From contig JACKLF010000002.1 in the NCBI GenBank assembly GCA_024236055.1, positions 248,001-312,000 of the forward strand: 64,000 nucleotides of DNA, given 5' to 3'. Within the stretch, counting starts at the first letter, position 1. Each line of letters opens with the position of its first letter. The notes beneath the pieces are model-generated. The model worked only from the letters and a program-made list of their open reading frames with translations, was not told the DNA's origin and made no database searches. This DNA comes from Alphaproteobacteria bacterium. Lineage in GTDB: Bacteria; Pseudomonadota; Alphaproteobacteria; Micropepsales; Micropepsaceae. The position numbers and the translations under genes were made by a program. Shown piece after piece: positions 46,059-54,168 of this stretch.

Positions 46059-47474
46059 CTATTCGGCGGCGCTTTTCAGGGGCGGGGCGCGCAGGGCGCT
46101 GCGCGGAAAGCGCAGCACCGCCTTCAGGCCGTGGGGCACATTGTCCGAAAGCAGCAATTCGGCGCCATGGAAATGGGCCACCGCCGCCACCAGCGACAGG
46201 CCCAGCCCCGTGCCCGGCGAATTGCGGCTGGCTTCCAGCCGCACGAAGCGTTCCACCACACGGGGGCGGTCCTCGGCGGGAATGCCAGGCCCACTGTCGG
46301 CCACCGTGACGTCGATGCCGGCGGGCCCGGCGCCGGAGGTGATGGTCACCCGCCCGCCCTCGGGCGTGTATTTGATGGCGTTGTCGACCAGGTTGGCCAG
46401 CGCCTGGGCAATCAGGCTGCGGTTGCCTTCGATCGAGAGATTCTCGCAGGGCGGCATGACCAGGCTGATCTTGCGCTCCTCGGCCAGCGGCTCGTAAAGC
46501 TCGGCCACGTCAGCGACCATCTCGCCCAGATCCAGCACCGTCATGCCCACGCGGGTGGTGCCGGCATCGGTTTCGGCGATCAGCAGCAGAGCGTTGAAGG
46601 TGCCGATCAGCTTGTCCGCCTCGGCAATGGCGCGGTCGATCTCACCGGAATCGGCATCGCTGGCATGGCGGCGCGAGGCCATTTCCTCCAGCCGGTTGCG
46701 CAGGCGGTTAAGCGGCGTGCGCAGATCATGCGCCACGCTGTCGGTCACCTCGCGCAGGCCCTTCATCAGCCGCTCGATCCGGTCCAGCATGCGGTTCAGG
46801 TTTTCCGCCAGCGTGTCGAACTCGTCGCCCGACCCGGCCAGCGGCACCCGGCGCGACAGGTCGCCGGCGATGATCTGGCCCGAGGTGCGGTTGATGCTGT
46901 CCAGGCGGCGCAGCATGTTGCGGCTCATCAGCGCCCCGCCGCCCAGGCCCAGCAGCAGGATCAGCGCCACCGTCCAGGGCAGCGTGGTGGTGAACATGCG
47001 GGTAGTCAGATAGCGCTCATGCACGTCCTGTGCGACCAGCAGCACGAAATCGCCGGTCAGCGCGAACATGCGCCCGCGGGCGCGGCGCATCTCCAGCTTG
47101 CCGTCGACGGGGCGCTCATAGTCGAACTCGATGAAATTGCCCGGCGCCACCATGGTCTGGGGCCAGGTGTCCAGATTGCCGGCGATGACATGGTGCAGCC
47201 CGTCGGTCAGCAGATAGAGCGCCTGGCCGCTGTGCACCGAGCGTTCGCGCACGGTCTCGGCCAGGCCGCGCAGGCCCAGATGCTGCCAGACATCCGACAG
47301 GCCGGTGATTTCCGCCTCGATGATCTGGTCGGTCTGGGCGTCCAGCGTGCGGCGGGTATTCCAGTAGGTGAAGGCCAGCAGCGCCGCCGTCGAAAAGGCG
47401 AACAGCAGCACATAGACCAGCACGATACGGAAGGCCTGTGTCCGAAGAAGGGGGAAGCTGGCCTTTGCCGCCAT
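46059..47474 (-). CDS. sensor histidine kinase
   Basis: A 471-residue membrane kinase. Membrane segments at about residues 17-37 and 165-183 flank a periplasmic sensor of about 125 residues. A HAMP linker follows, then the HisKA box SVAHDLRTPLNRL with H249, and the HATPase domain (NLVDNAIKYTPEGG, DSGPGIPAEDRP, GTGLGLSLV). It pairs with the response regulator encoded 10 bases upstream. With the htrA-like gene ahead of both, an envelope-stress function is a reasonable inference. Confidence 0.93.
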   Translation of the reverse strand: MAAKASFPLLRTQAFRIVLVYVLLFAFSTAALLAFTYWNTRRTLDAQTDQIIEAEITGLSDVWQHLGLRGLAETVRERSVHSGQALYLLTDGLHHVIAGNLDTWPQTMVAPGNFIEFDYERPVDGKLEMRRARGRMFALTGDFVLLVAQDVHERYLTTRMFTTTLPWTVALILLLGLGGGALMSRNMLRRLDSINRTSGQIIAGDLSRRVPLAGSGDEFDTLAENLNRMLDRIERLMKGLREVTDSVAHDLRTPLNRLRNRLEEMASRRHASDADSGEIDRAIAEADKLIGTFNALLLIAETDAGTTRVGMTVLDLGEMVADVAELYEPLAEERKISLVMPPCENLSIEGNRSLIAQALANLVDNAIKYTPEGGRVTITSGAGPAGIDVTVADSGPGIPAEDRPRVVERFVRLEASRNSPGTGLGLSLVAAVAHFHGAELLLSDNVPHGLKAVLRFPRSALRAPPLKSAAE

Positions 47475-47484
47475 CGGCGCTCCG

Positions 47485-48159
47485 TCAGTGCGCGCGGATC
47501 ATGTAGCCGGCGCCGCGCACGGTATGCAGCAGGGGCGCTTCGAAGCCCTTGTCGATCTTGGCGCGCAGCCGGCTGATATGCACGTCGATCACGTTGGTCT
47601 GGGGATCGAAGTGATATTCCCACACGCTTTCCAGCAGCATGGTGCGGGTCACGACCTGCCCGGCATGGCGCATGAGATATTCCAGCAGGCGGAATTCGCG
47701 CGGCTGCAGCTCGATCTCGGTGCCGCTGCGCTTGGCGGCGCGGGTCAGAAGGTCCAGCTCCAGGTCGCCCACGTCCAGCCGGGTGCGGATGCCGGTGGGG
47801 GTGCGCCGGCGCATCAAGGCATCGATGCGCGCCAGGAGTTCGACAAAGGCGTAGGGCTTGGTCAGATAGTCGTCGCCGCCGGCCTTCAGGCCCTTGACCC
47901 GGTCGTCCACCTCGGACAGGGCCGACAGGAACAGCACCGGCACCTGGTTGGAATGCTCGCGCATCTCGGCCACCACCGCCAGCCCGTCCTTCTTGGGCAG
48001 CATGCGGTCGACGATCGCCACGTCATAGGGCCGCGACAAAGCCAGGCTCAGGCCCGTTTCGCCATCGGCGGCATCGTCCACCACATGGCCCGATTCCTTC
48101 AGCCCCTGGACCAGATAGCGCTGGGCCTCCAGGTCGTCTTCGATAACGAGGATCCGCAT
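47485..48159 (-). CDS. OmpR-family response regulator
   Basis: A 224-residue regulator: receiver domain with acidic pocket EDD (residues 7-9), phosphoacceptor D51 in AIVDRMLP and a conserved K near residue 101 (YLTKPYAF), then an OmpR/PhoB winged helix (QPREFRLLEYLMRHAGQVVTR, DPQTNVIDVHISRLRAKID). Its kinase is encoded next. The upstream htrA-like gene ends 71 bases before it. Confidence 0.95.
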   Translation of the reverse strand: MRILVIEDDLEAQRYLVQGLKESGHVVDDAADGETGLSLALSRPYDVAIVDRMLPKKDGLAVVAEMREHSNQVPVLFLSALSEVDDRVKGLKAGGDDYLTKPYAFVELLARIDALMRRRTPTGIRTRLDVGDLELDLLTRAAKRSGTEIELQPREFRLLEYLMRHAGQVVTRTMLLESVWEYHFDPQTNVIDVHISRLRAKIDKGFEAPLLHTVRGAGYMIRAH

Positions 48160-48230
48160 GAATGCTCCCGACTGATGTTTTCAAATTGGGTCGGGACACG
48201 CGGGGACCTTGCCCCGCGTGTCCCGGTCGA

Positions 48231-49811
48231 TCAGGTATTGTCGATGTCGATGGCCACAAAGCCCGTGGCCCCGGAGGAGCGCGCCACCAGCAGCAGCACG
48301 CTCTTGCGGCCGCCCTTTTGCGCCTCGGCCACGCCGCTCTGGAAATCCTCCGGCGATTTGATGTCGCGGTTGTTGATCTTCAGCACCACGTCGCCCGGCT
48401 GAAGCCCCTTGTCGGCGGCATCGCTGTTGGGATCGACCTTGGTGATGACCGCGCCGTTGGTGACGTCGTCGCCCAGGTTGAACATGCGCCGCGCCTGGGG
48501 GGTCAGCGACGACAGGCCCAGACCCGCCGCCGTGGCGCTGGAGGGCGAGGCGTCATTGGACGGTCCGTTGGAGGCCAGCTTTTCGTCGGGCCGCGTGCCG
48601 ATGGTCACCTTCAGGTCCACCAGCTTGCCGCCGCGATTGACCGAGAAGGTGGCGACCTTGCCGGACTGGACCGCCGCGACCTTGCGGGTCAGGTCGTGGG
48701 AATCCTCGACCGGCTGGCCGTCGATGGCCGAAACGATGTCGCCCTGCTTGAAGCCGGACTTGGCGGCCGGACCGCCCGGCACCACTTCGGCGACCAGGGC
48801 GCCCTTGTGGCTCTTCAGGCCCAGCGAGTCGGCGATGTCGGGCGTCACCGACTGGATCGAAACGCCCAGCCAGCCGCGGGTGACATGGCCGCTTTCCTTG
48901 AGCTGGGCGATCACGTCCTGGATCACGCTGGCGGGAATGGCGAAGCCGATGCCCACGCTGCCACCGGTCGGCGAGAAGATCATGGAGTTCATGCCCACCA
49001 CCTGGCCGCGCAGGTCGAAGGTCGGGCCGCCCGAATTGCCCCGGTTGATGGGGGCGTCGATCTGGATGAAGTTGGTATAGGGCTGGCTGGATTCGATGTC
49101 GCGGCCCAGCGAGGAGACGATGCCCGCGGTGACCGAGTTGGACAGGCCGAAGGGATTGCCCACCGCCACCACCCAGTCGCCGACGCGCAGGTTCTTGTCA
49201 TTGCCGAACTCGACCGAGGGCAGCGGCTTGTCGCTGTCGATCTTCAGCAGCGCCACGTCGGTCGCCGGATCGGTGCCGATCAGCTTGGCGGTGAAGCTGC
49301 GCCCGTCCTGAAGCTTGACGGTGATCTTCTTGCTGGCGTCGACGACATGGTTGTTGGTGACGACATAGCCGGCCTTGTCGATGATGAAGCCGCTGCCGGC
49401 CGACAGGGCGCGATGCGGCTGGGGCTTCTGGCCGAACTGCTGGAACAGGTCGCGGAACTGTTCGGGGATGTTCTGCGACATGTCCCCGTCGGTGGTGGTG
49501 GTCTCGGAGGTGATCGAGACCACGGCGGGCGACACGCGCTCCACCAGGTCGGCGAAGCTGAAGGGCGCGCTGGATTCGAGCATGCGCGGGGTCGAGCGGC
49601 TGCTCTGGTTGGCGGCGACCAGGATCGGCGTGCCGGCGGTCTGGATTTCCTTGACCGGCGGCAGGAAGCCGAAGGCGCCCAGGCCAACCACGACGATGGC
49701 GGCGGCGCTGCCCATGGCCACGGCGCGGCGATGGCGCGGCTTGAAGCGCTGTTTCAGGCCGTCCAGGGACGACTTGACGGAATGCAGCGGATTGGTCGGT
49801 TTGTCGGTCAT
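48231..49811 (-). CDS. degP: Do-like (DegP/HtrA family) serine protease
   Basis: A 526-residue periplasmic protease-chaperone. One membrane segment at about residues 30-52 anchors or exports it. The trypsin-like domain has H155 (TNNHVVDA), D185 (TDVALLKID) and S260 (RGNSGGPTF), and two PDZ domains follow (GVSIQSVTPDIADSLGLKS; LGDDVTNGAVITKVDP). The ATG at 49811 was chosen over an in-frame start 13 codons earlier because GGGAGC lies at the right distance. It heads the htrA/response-regulator/kinase/glnE gene string. Confidence 0.94.
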   Translation of the reverse strand: MTDKPTNPLHSVKSSLDGLKQRFKPRHRRAVAMGSAAAIVVVGLGAFGFLPPVKEIQTAGTPILVAANQSSRSTPRMLESSAPFSFADLVERVSPAVVSITSETTTTDGDMSQNIPEQFRDLFQQFGQKPQPHRALSAGSGFIIDKAGYVVTNNHVVDASKKITVKLQDGRSFTAKLIGTDPATDVALLKIDSDKPLPSVEFGNDKNLRVGDWVVAVGNPFGLSNSVTAGIVSSLGRDIESSQPYTNFIQIDAPINRGNSGGPTFDLRGQVVGMNSMIFSPTGGSVGIGFAIPASVIQDVIAQLKESGHVTRGWLGVSIQSVTPDIADSLGLKSHKGALVAEVVPGGPAAKSGFKQGDIVSAIDGQPVEDSHDLTRKVAAVQSGKVATFSVNRGGKLVDLKVTIGTRPDEKLASNGPSNDASPSSATAAGLGLSSLTPQARRMFNLGDDVTNGAVITKVDPNSDAADKGLQPGDVVLKINNRDIKSPEDFQSGVAEAQKGGRKSVLLLVARSSGATGFVAIDIDNT

Positions 49812-49877
49812 GAAGTTGCTCCCTGAGGCCGGAAGGTTGCGCCCAGCCATTGCTGATATACGACTGTATCCTGTCTG

Positions 49878-49901
49878 GTATTTATCCAGATCGTTAAATA
49901 C
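49878..49901. promoter_or_regulatory. 24-bp inverted repeat upstream of the htrA-like gene
   Basis: GTATTTA and TAAATAC are perfect complements separated by 10 bases, 67 bases upstream of the protease ATG, in an AT-rich promoter region. OmpR-family regulators and sigma-controlled promoters both occur in such regions; the neighbouring response regulator is the obvious candidate binder. Confidence 0.4.
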
Positions 49902-49957
49902 GCGTAATATTCAAGGGGCCGGGCAAGAGGCAGAGAAAACCGCCGCGAAGGCGGGTT

Positions 49958-50374
49958 TCAGGCGCTTTGCGCGCGCCGCTGGGCGCGGCGGATGGTGACC
50001 CAGGCCACGCCGCCGCCCGCCGCCAGCACCAGGAAGGGCGACAGCCACAGCAGCCAGGTGTTGGGCTGCATCGGCGGACGCATCAGGATGAAGTCGCCAT
50101 AGCGGGCGACCAGGAAATCCTGGATCTGCTGGTCGGTCCTGCCCTCGGCCATCTGGCGGCGCACCAGCGCGCGCACATCGGCGGCAAAGGGCGAACCGGA
50201 TTCGTCGACGCTTTCGCCCTGGCAGACCAGGCAGCGCAACTGCCGCTGCAGGTTGCGCGCGCGCGCTTCCATCGCCGGATCGGCAAAGCTGACCGGCGCA
50301 GGCGCCTGGGGCGCCTGGGCCAGCGCGGGCGCGCCGGCCAGCAGCAGCAGCAGGCAGACCATCAGGCGCTTCAT
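49958..50374 (-). CDS. ccmH: cytochrome c-type biogenesis protein CcmH
   Basis: A 138-residue protein of cytochrome c maturation System I. A signal peptide (residues 1-19) is followed by the redox motif RCLVCQ with C48 and C51, which reduces apocytochrome c, the typical ESGSPFAADVRALVRRQ block, and a C-terminal membrane anchor (about residues 105-125). The ATG at 50374 overlaps the ccmF stop (ATGA), so the two are coupled. Confidence 0.95.
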   Translation of the reverse strand: MKRLMVCLLLLLAGAPALAQAPQAPAPVSFADPAMEARARNLQRQLRCLVCQGESVDESGSPFAADVRALVRRQMAEGRTDQQIQDFLVARYGDFILMRPPMQPNTWLLWLSPFLVLAAGGGVAWVTIRRAQRRAQSA

Positions 50375-52305
50375 TCCGCCGCCACCGCCGCTTCGGATGC
50401 AGAGGGCGCCGCAGCCTTGACCCGCAGGCGTCCCCACAGCGACAGGAAACCGCCCAGCGCCATCACCAGCCCGCCCAGCCAGATGAAGGGCGCCAGCGGC
50501 GAGACATAGGCGCGTACCGTGAAGCGGCCATTGCCGCGATCGTCGCCCAGCGCCAGATACAGGTCGCGAAAGCCGGTGGTGCGGATCGCGGTGTCCGAAA
50601 CGTCCTGGCCTTCCTCGGTATACATGCGGTGTTCCGGCTCCAGCATGGTCTGGACCTTGCCGCCGTCCATCAGCGCGATATGGGCGCGCTGTGCGTTGTA
50701 GTTGGGGCCCTGCACCTCGGTCACGCCATCAAAGCGCAGCGTGTAGGGGCCGACCTGCATGGTCTGGCCCGGCGCCATCACTTCCAGCGCCTCGCTGCGC
50801 CACAGGCTGGTGCCGGCCACGCCCATCAGCGTCACGCCCAGCCCGGCATGGGCCAGGGCCGAGGCGAAGGCCGCGGCGCGCGCACCCTTGCGCTTTTTCA
50901 CATCGATCACACTGGCGGCAATCAGCCAGCCGGCCACGGCAAAGGCGCCAAAGGCCGCGACGCTGCGCGGCGTGACGATGGCCAGCACCGCCAGTCCGGC
51001 CACCGCCGCGATGCCAAGCGCAGGATAAAGTGTGCGCAGCGCCGCTTTCAGGTCGCCCTTGCGCCAGCCAAGCTGCGGTCCCAGCGGCACCAGCAGCAGC
51101 AGCGCAAAGAAGATCGGCGCGAAGGTCACCGCGAAATAGGGCGGGCCCACCGAAATCTTGGTGCCGTTGATCGCATCCAGAACCAGCGGATACAGCGTGC
51201 CGACGAACACGCAGGCGCAGGCCGCGACCAGGAACACGTTGTTGAGCAGTAGCGTGGTCTCGCGGCTGACCGGCTCGAACGCCGCCCCGCCCTGCAGAGA
51301 CGGCGCGCGCCAGGCGAACAGCGCCAGCGCCCCGCCTATCGCCAGCGCGATCAGCACCATGATGAAAAAGCCGCGCGTGGGATCGCTGGCAAAGGCGTGC
51401 ACGCTGGACAGCACCCCCGAACGCACCAGGAAGGTGCCGATCAGGGAGAAAGAGAAGCCGGCAATCGCCAGCAGCAGCGTCCAGGTGCGGAAGGCGCCGC
51501 TCTTTTCGGTGGCCAGCGCCGAATGCAGCAGCGCGGTGCCGATCAGCCAGGGCATCAGCGAAGCGTTCTCCACCGGGTCCCAGAACCAGAAGCCGCCCCA
51601 GCCCAGCTCGTAATAGGCCCACCAGCTGCCCAGCGCGATACCACAGGTCAGCGCGATCCAGGCGATCAGCATGAAGGGCCGCGCCGCGCGCACCCATTGC
51701 TGGCGGATCGCCTCCTCGCCCAGGATCAGGGCGGCAGCGGCATAGGAGAAGGAGGCCGAAAGACCGACATAGCCCGCATAAAGCATCGGCGGATGCATCG
51801 CCAAACCGGGGTCCTGCAGCAGCGGATTGAGGCCCGCGCCCTCGAAGGGCTGCGGATCGAGCCGCAGGAAGGGGTTGGAGGTGAAGAGGATGAACAGGAA
51901 GAAAGCCGCCGCCAGCAGGCCCTGCACACCCAGCGCCGCGCTGGTCAGGCGTGCGCCCCCGCGCTGCAGCCAGGCGACCAGCCCGGCGTAAAGCGACAGC
52001 ACCAGCACCCACAAAAGCATCGAGCCTTCATGGTTTCCCCACACGCCGCTGATCTTGTAGACCAGCGGCTTGAGGGTGCTGGAATTGTTGGCGACCGCGG
52101 CGATGGAAAAGTCCGACACGATGAAGCCATAGGTCAGCGCGCCGAAGGCCAGCACCACGAAAACCAGCATGCCCAGCGCGGCACTGCTGGCGATGGCGCG
52201 GGCCGCCGCCGCATCGGCGCGCGAACCCGCGATGCCCGCGCCCGCCATCACCAGCGACAGCGCCAGGGCGAAACACAGCGCAAGCTGACCCAGTTCACCT
52301 GTCAT
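50371..52305 (-). CDS. ccmF: heme lyase CcmF
   Basis: A 644-residue polytopic membrane protein that attaches heme to apocytochrome c. The WWD heme-handling segment is GWGGFWFWDPVENASLMPWL; further landmarks are VWGNHEGSMLLWVLVLS near the N-terminus, HPPMLYAGYVG, and the large periplasmic C-terminal region (EHRMYTEEGQDVSDTAI). It is 12 bases from ccmE and overlaps ccmH. ccmA-D and ccmG are not in the window. Confidence 0.97.
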   Translation of the reverse strand: MTGELGQLALCFALALSLVMAGAGIAGSRADAAAARAIASSAALGMLVFVVLAFGALTYGFIVSDFSIAAVANNSSTLKPLVYKISGVWGNHEGSMLLWVLVLSLYAGLVAWLQRGGARLTSAALGVQGLLAAAFFLFILFTSNPFLRLDPQPFEGAGLNPLLQDPGLAMHPPMLYAGYVGLSASFSYAAAALILGEEAIRQQWVRAARPFMLIAWIALTCGIALGSWWAYYELGWGGFWFWDPVENASLMPWLIGTALLHSALATEKSGAFRTWTLLLAIAGFSFSLIGTFLVRSGVLSSVHAFASDPTRGFFIMVLIALAIGGALALFAWRAPSLQGGAAFEPVSRETTLLLNNVFLVAACACVFVGTLYPLVLDAINGTKISVGPPYFAVTFAPIFFALLLLVPLGPQLGWRKGDLKAALRTLYPALGIAAVAGLAVLAIVTPRSVAAFGAFAVAGWLIAASVIDVKKRKGARAAAFASALAHAGLGVTLMGVAGTSLWRSEALEVMAPGQTMQVGPYTLRFDGVTEVQGPNYNAQRAHIALMDGGKVQTMLEPEHRMYTEEGQDVSDTAIRTTGFRDLYLALGDDRGNGRFTVRAYVSPLAPFIWLGGLVMALGGFLSLWGRLRVKAAAPSASEAAVAAE

Positions 52306-52317
52306 GCTGTCCTCCGG

Positions 52318-52761
52318 TCATGTCCCGCCTTCCTTCCAGCGGCCCGACCGCTTGAGCGAATCCACCACCTCGGGCGGCATGTATTTCTCGTCATGCTTGG
52401 CCAGCACCTCGGTGGCCACGAAGGTGCCGCCGGGCTGCATGGCACCCAGCGCGACCACGCCCTGGCCTTCGCGGAACAACGCCGGCAGCACGCCGTGATA
52501 ATCGACCGGCACATCGCTTTTGCCGTCGGTGACGGCGAAATGCACATCGGCGCCGGTGCCATGATGCACGCTGCCATCGGCCACCAGCCCGCCCAGACGG
52601 AAGGCCACACCCTGGCGCACCTGGCCGGAGGCGACATCCGAAGGGCTGCGGAAATACATGGTGTTCTGGCCAAGCTGCCAGACGATGCCCGCCGCCAGCG
52701 CACCGCCCGCCGCGACCAGTGCGGCGGCGAACATCAGGCGGCGCTTTTTCTTCGCGTTCAT
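52318..52761 (-). CDS. ccmE: cytochrome c maturation heme chaperone CcmE
   Basis: A 147-residue heme chaperone: N-terminal anchor (residues 9-28), OB-fold domain (VRQGVAFRLGGLVADGSV, VDYHGVLPALFREGQGVV) and the heme-binding H123 with Y127 in LAKHDEKYMPPEV. It receives heme from CcmC and hands it to CcmF. Its ATG follows the stop codon of the small upstream gene without a spacer. Confidence 0.97.
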   Translation of the reverse strand: MNAKKKRRLMFAAALVAAGGALAAGIVWQLGQNTMYFRSPSDVASGQVRQGVAFRLGGLVADGSVHHGTGADVHFAVTDGKSDVPVDYHGVLPALFREGQGVVALGAMQPGGTFVATEVLAKHDEKYMPPEVVDSLKRSGRWKEGGT

Positions 52762-53121
52762 CTAATGATGCCCGCCCTTGTGCAGTATCTGATCGGCGAT
52801 GCCGGTGTCATAGGCGACACCTTCCGGCGTCAGGGCGATATTGTGCGGCCACTCGCACTGGATCAGCCCCTTGCGCGCCAGCGCGTTCCACACATTCTGG
52901 TTTTCCAGGCCGGTGGCGTCGCGCCCCATCACAGTGGCGTCGCCCAGATGGAAATGATCGCCATGGGCATGGGGGAAGGCCAGGATGGCGGTGTTGCCGT
53001 CCTCGGTCTGGCGGGCGGCATCGGGAAGCTGGGCAATCGCCTGCAGCAGGGTCAGCGTCTTGAGCTGCAGGGGATTGAGCTTGGCCGGATTGGGCCGGGA
53101 TGTCTTGGCGGGGGCGGACAT
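52762..53121 (-). CDS. small unknown protein coupled to ccmE
   Basis: A 119-residue protein I do not recognise. It has a basic, proline-rich N-terminus, then KLNPLQLKTLTLLQAIAQLPD, which reads like a helical winged-helix-like opening, a histidine cluster (AFPHAHGDHFHLGD), and a C-terminal block (VWNALARKGLIQ, NIALTPEGVAYDTGI) that looks like the recognition helix and wing of a small DNA-binding domain. The tail ends KGGHH. There is no signal peptide. It is joined to ccmE without a gap, suggesting a link to heme or metal handling, which is inference. Confidence 0.7.
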   Translation of the reverse strand: MSAPAKTSRPNPAKLNPLQLKTLTLLQAIAQLPDAARQTEDGNTAILAFPHAHGDHFHLGDATVMGRDATGLENQNVWNALARKGLIQCEWPHNIALTPEGVAYDTGIADQILHKGGHH

Positions 53122-53133
53122 GCATGAACCTTA

Positions 53134-53167
53134 GAACAAAAGCGGCCGGACCTTACAGCCCGGCCGC
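53134..53167 (-). terminator. intrinsic terminator of the glycine-zipper gene
   Basis: GCGGCCGG and its complement pair around a 10-base loop and run into TTTTG on the minus strand, about 45 bases past the stop of the glycine-zipper gene. Confidence 0.8.
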
Positions 53168-53211
53168 CCCTGATTCAAAGCCCGGCGCCCGCGCCGGGGT
53201 GCGACAGGTTC

Positions 53212-54003
53212 TTACCTGTGACGCCCGCCATGATGGCCGCCCCAATGGTGGCCGCCGCCAAAGCCGAAGCTGAAGCCGACGGAAGGCCCGTAATAATAGG
53301 GATAATAGGGGTAGCCATACGGGCGGTAATAATAGGCCGGCGGAGGCGGCGGCGGGTAGCCATAGCCGTACCCGTAGCCATAGGCCCGCGGCGGCGGCGG
53401 GGGCGGCGCGTCTGCGTCGTAATAATCGTCCCGCGCATCGGCGCGCGTGGTTCCGGCCTCGTGCATGCAGTCCCAATAGGCGCGGTTGTAGCCGGCGCGC
53501 ACATCGGCGGCGGCCTCGCGCGCATTGCTGGAGCCGACCGCGGTTCCCGCCAGCAGGCCTGCGCCGGCACCGATCGCGGCGCCCGTGCCGGCATTGCCGG
53601 CCGCACCGCCAATGATCGCGCCCAGCGCCGCCCCGCCTAGCGTGCCGCCGATGGTGCCGCGCGCCTGCTCGTCACGGGCCGCCTCGCCCGGGGTCACATA
53701 GCCGGTGCGCGCGGCTGCATCGCGGCGGCAGAACATGTCGCGCGAGCGTGCATCCGCGACCGTGGGACCATGCCGGTCCGCGCCGGGCGGCGGCGCGCGG
53801 TCATCATAACGGTCATCATACCTGTCGCTATACCGGTCGCTACCGGCATCGGGAGGCGGCGCGGCATCGCCGGAATCATAGTCGGGGGCGCTGCGCGCGG
53901 TATCGGACAGATCGCGCGGCGCGGATGTGGCGCCCGGCTGGGCATAGGCGGTGCCGCTCAGCAACAAGGCCGTCATGGCGGCCAGAAGCGGGGTACGGAA
54001 CAT
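53212..54003 (-). CDS. exported glycine-zipper protein with Tyr/Pro-rich tail
   Basis: A 263-residue protein: signal peptide (MFRTPLLAAMTALLLSG, cleavage after AYAQ), an Asp/Pro-rich segment, a glycine-zipper region (about residues 135-165; GGTLGGAALGAIIGGAAGNA and GAAIGAGAGLLAGTAVG) that may insert in the membrane, then a C-terminal tail rich in tyrosine, proline and glycine ending in a histidine-rich stretch. It resembles YMGG-like/17-kDa antigen-type envelope proteins. The start at 54003 has GGAGA eight bases upstream, better than an ATG five codons earlier. Function unknown; a cell-envelope role is inferred. Confidence 0.8.
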   Translation of the reverse strand: MFRTPLLAAMTALLLSGTAYAQPGATSAPRDLSDTARSAPDYDSGDAAPPPDAGSDRYSDRYDDRYDDRAPPPGADRHGPTVADARSRDMFCRRDAAARTGYVTPGEAARDEQARGTIGGTLGGAALGAIIGGAAGNAGTGAAIGAGAGLLAGTAVGSSNAREAAADVRAGYNRAYWDCMHEAGTTRADARDDYYDADAPPPPPPRAYGYGYGYGYPPPPPPAYYYRPYGYPYYPYYYGPSVGFSFGFGGGHHWGGHHGGRHR

Positions 54004-54168
54004 TCGGGGTTTCTCCATTGGCCCTCTCGCAGGTAAGTAGGAGAAGCCCCGTCCGGTTCAATGTCAAAGAAAACAATTGCGTAATTTCGCAGCCGCAGCG
54101 GACGCCGTTCAGCCGCCGTTCAGCTTTGCCGGTGAAGGCTTTAAGCCAAGTGTTCCGGGGATACCCGG

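Noticed and set aside
43120..46497. 1125-codon frame opposite glnE
   Set aside because: Antisense shadow; glnE carries both nucleotidyltransferase motifs.
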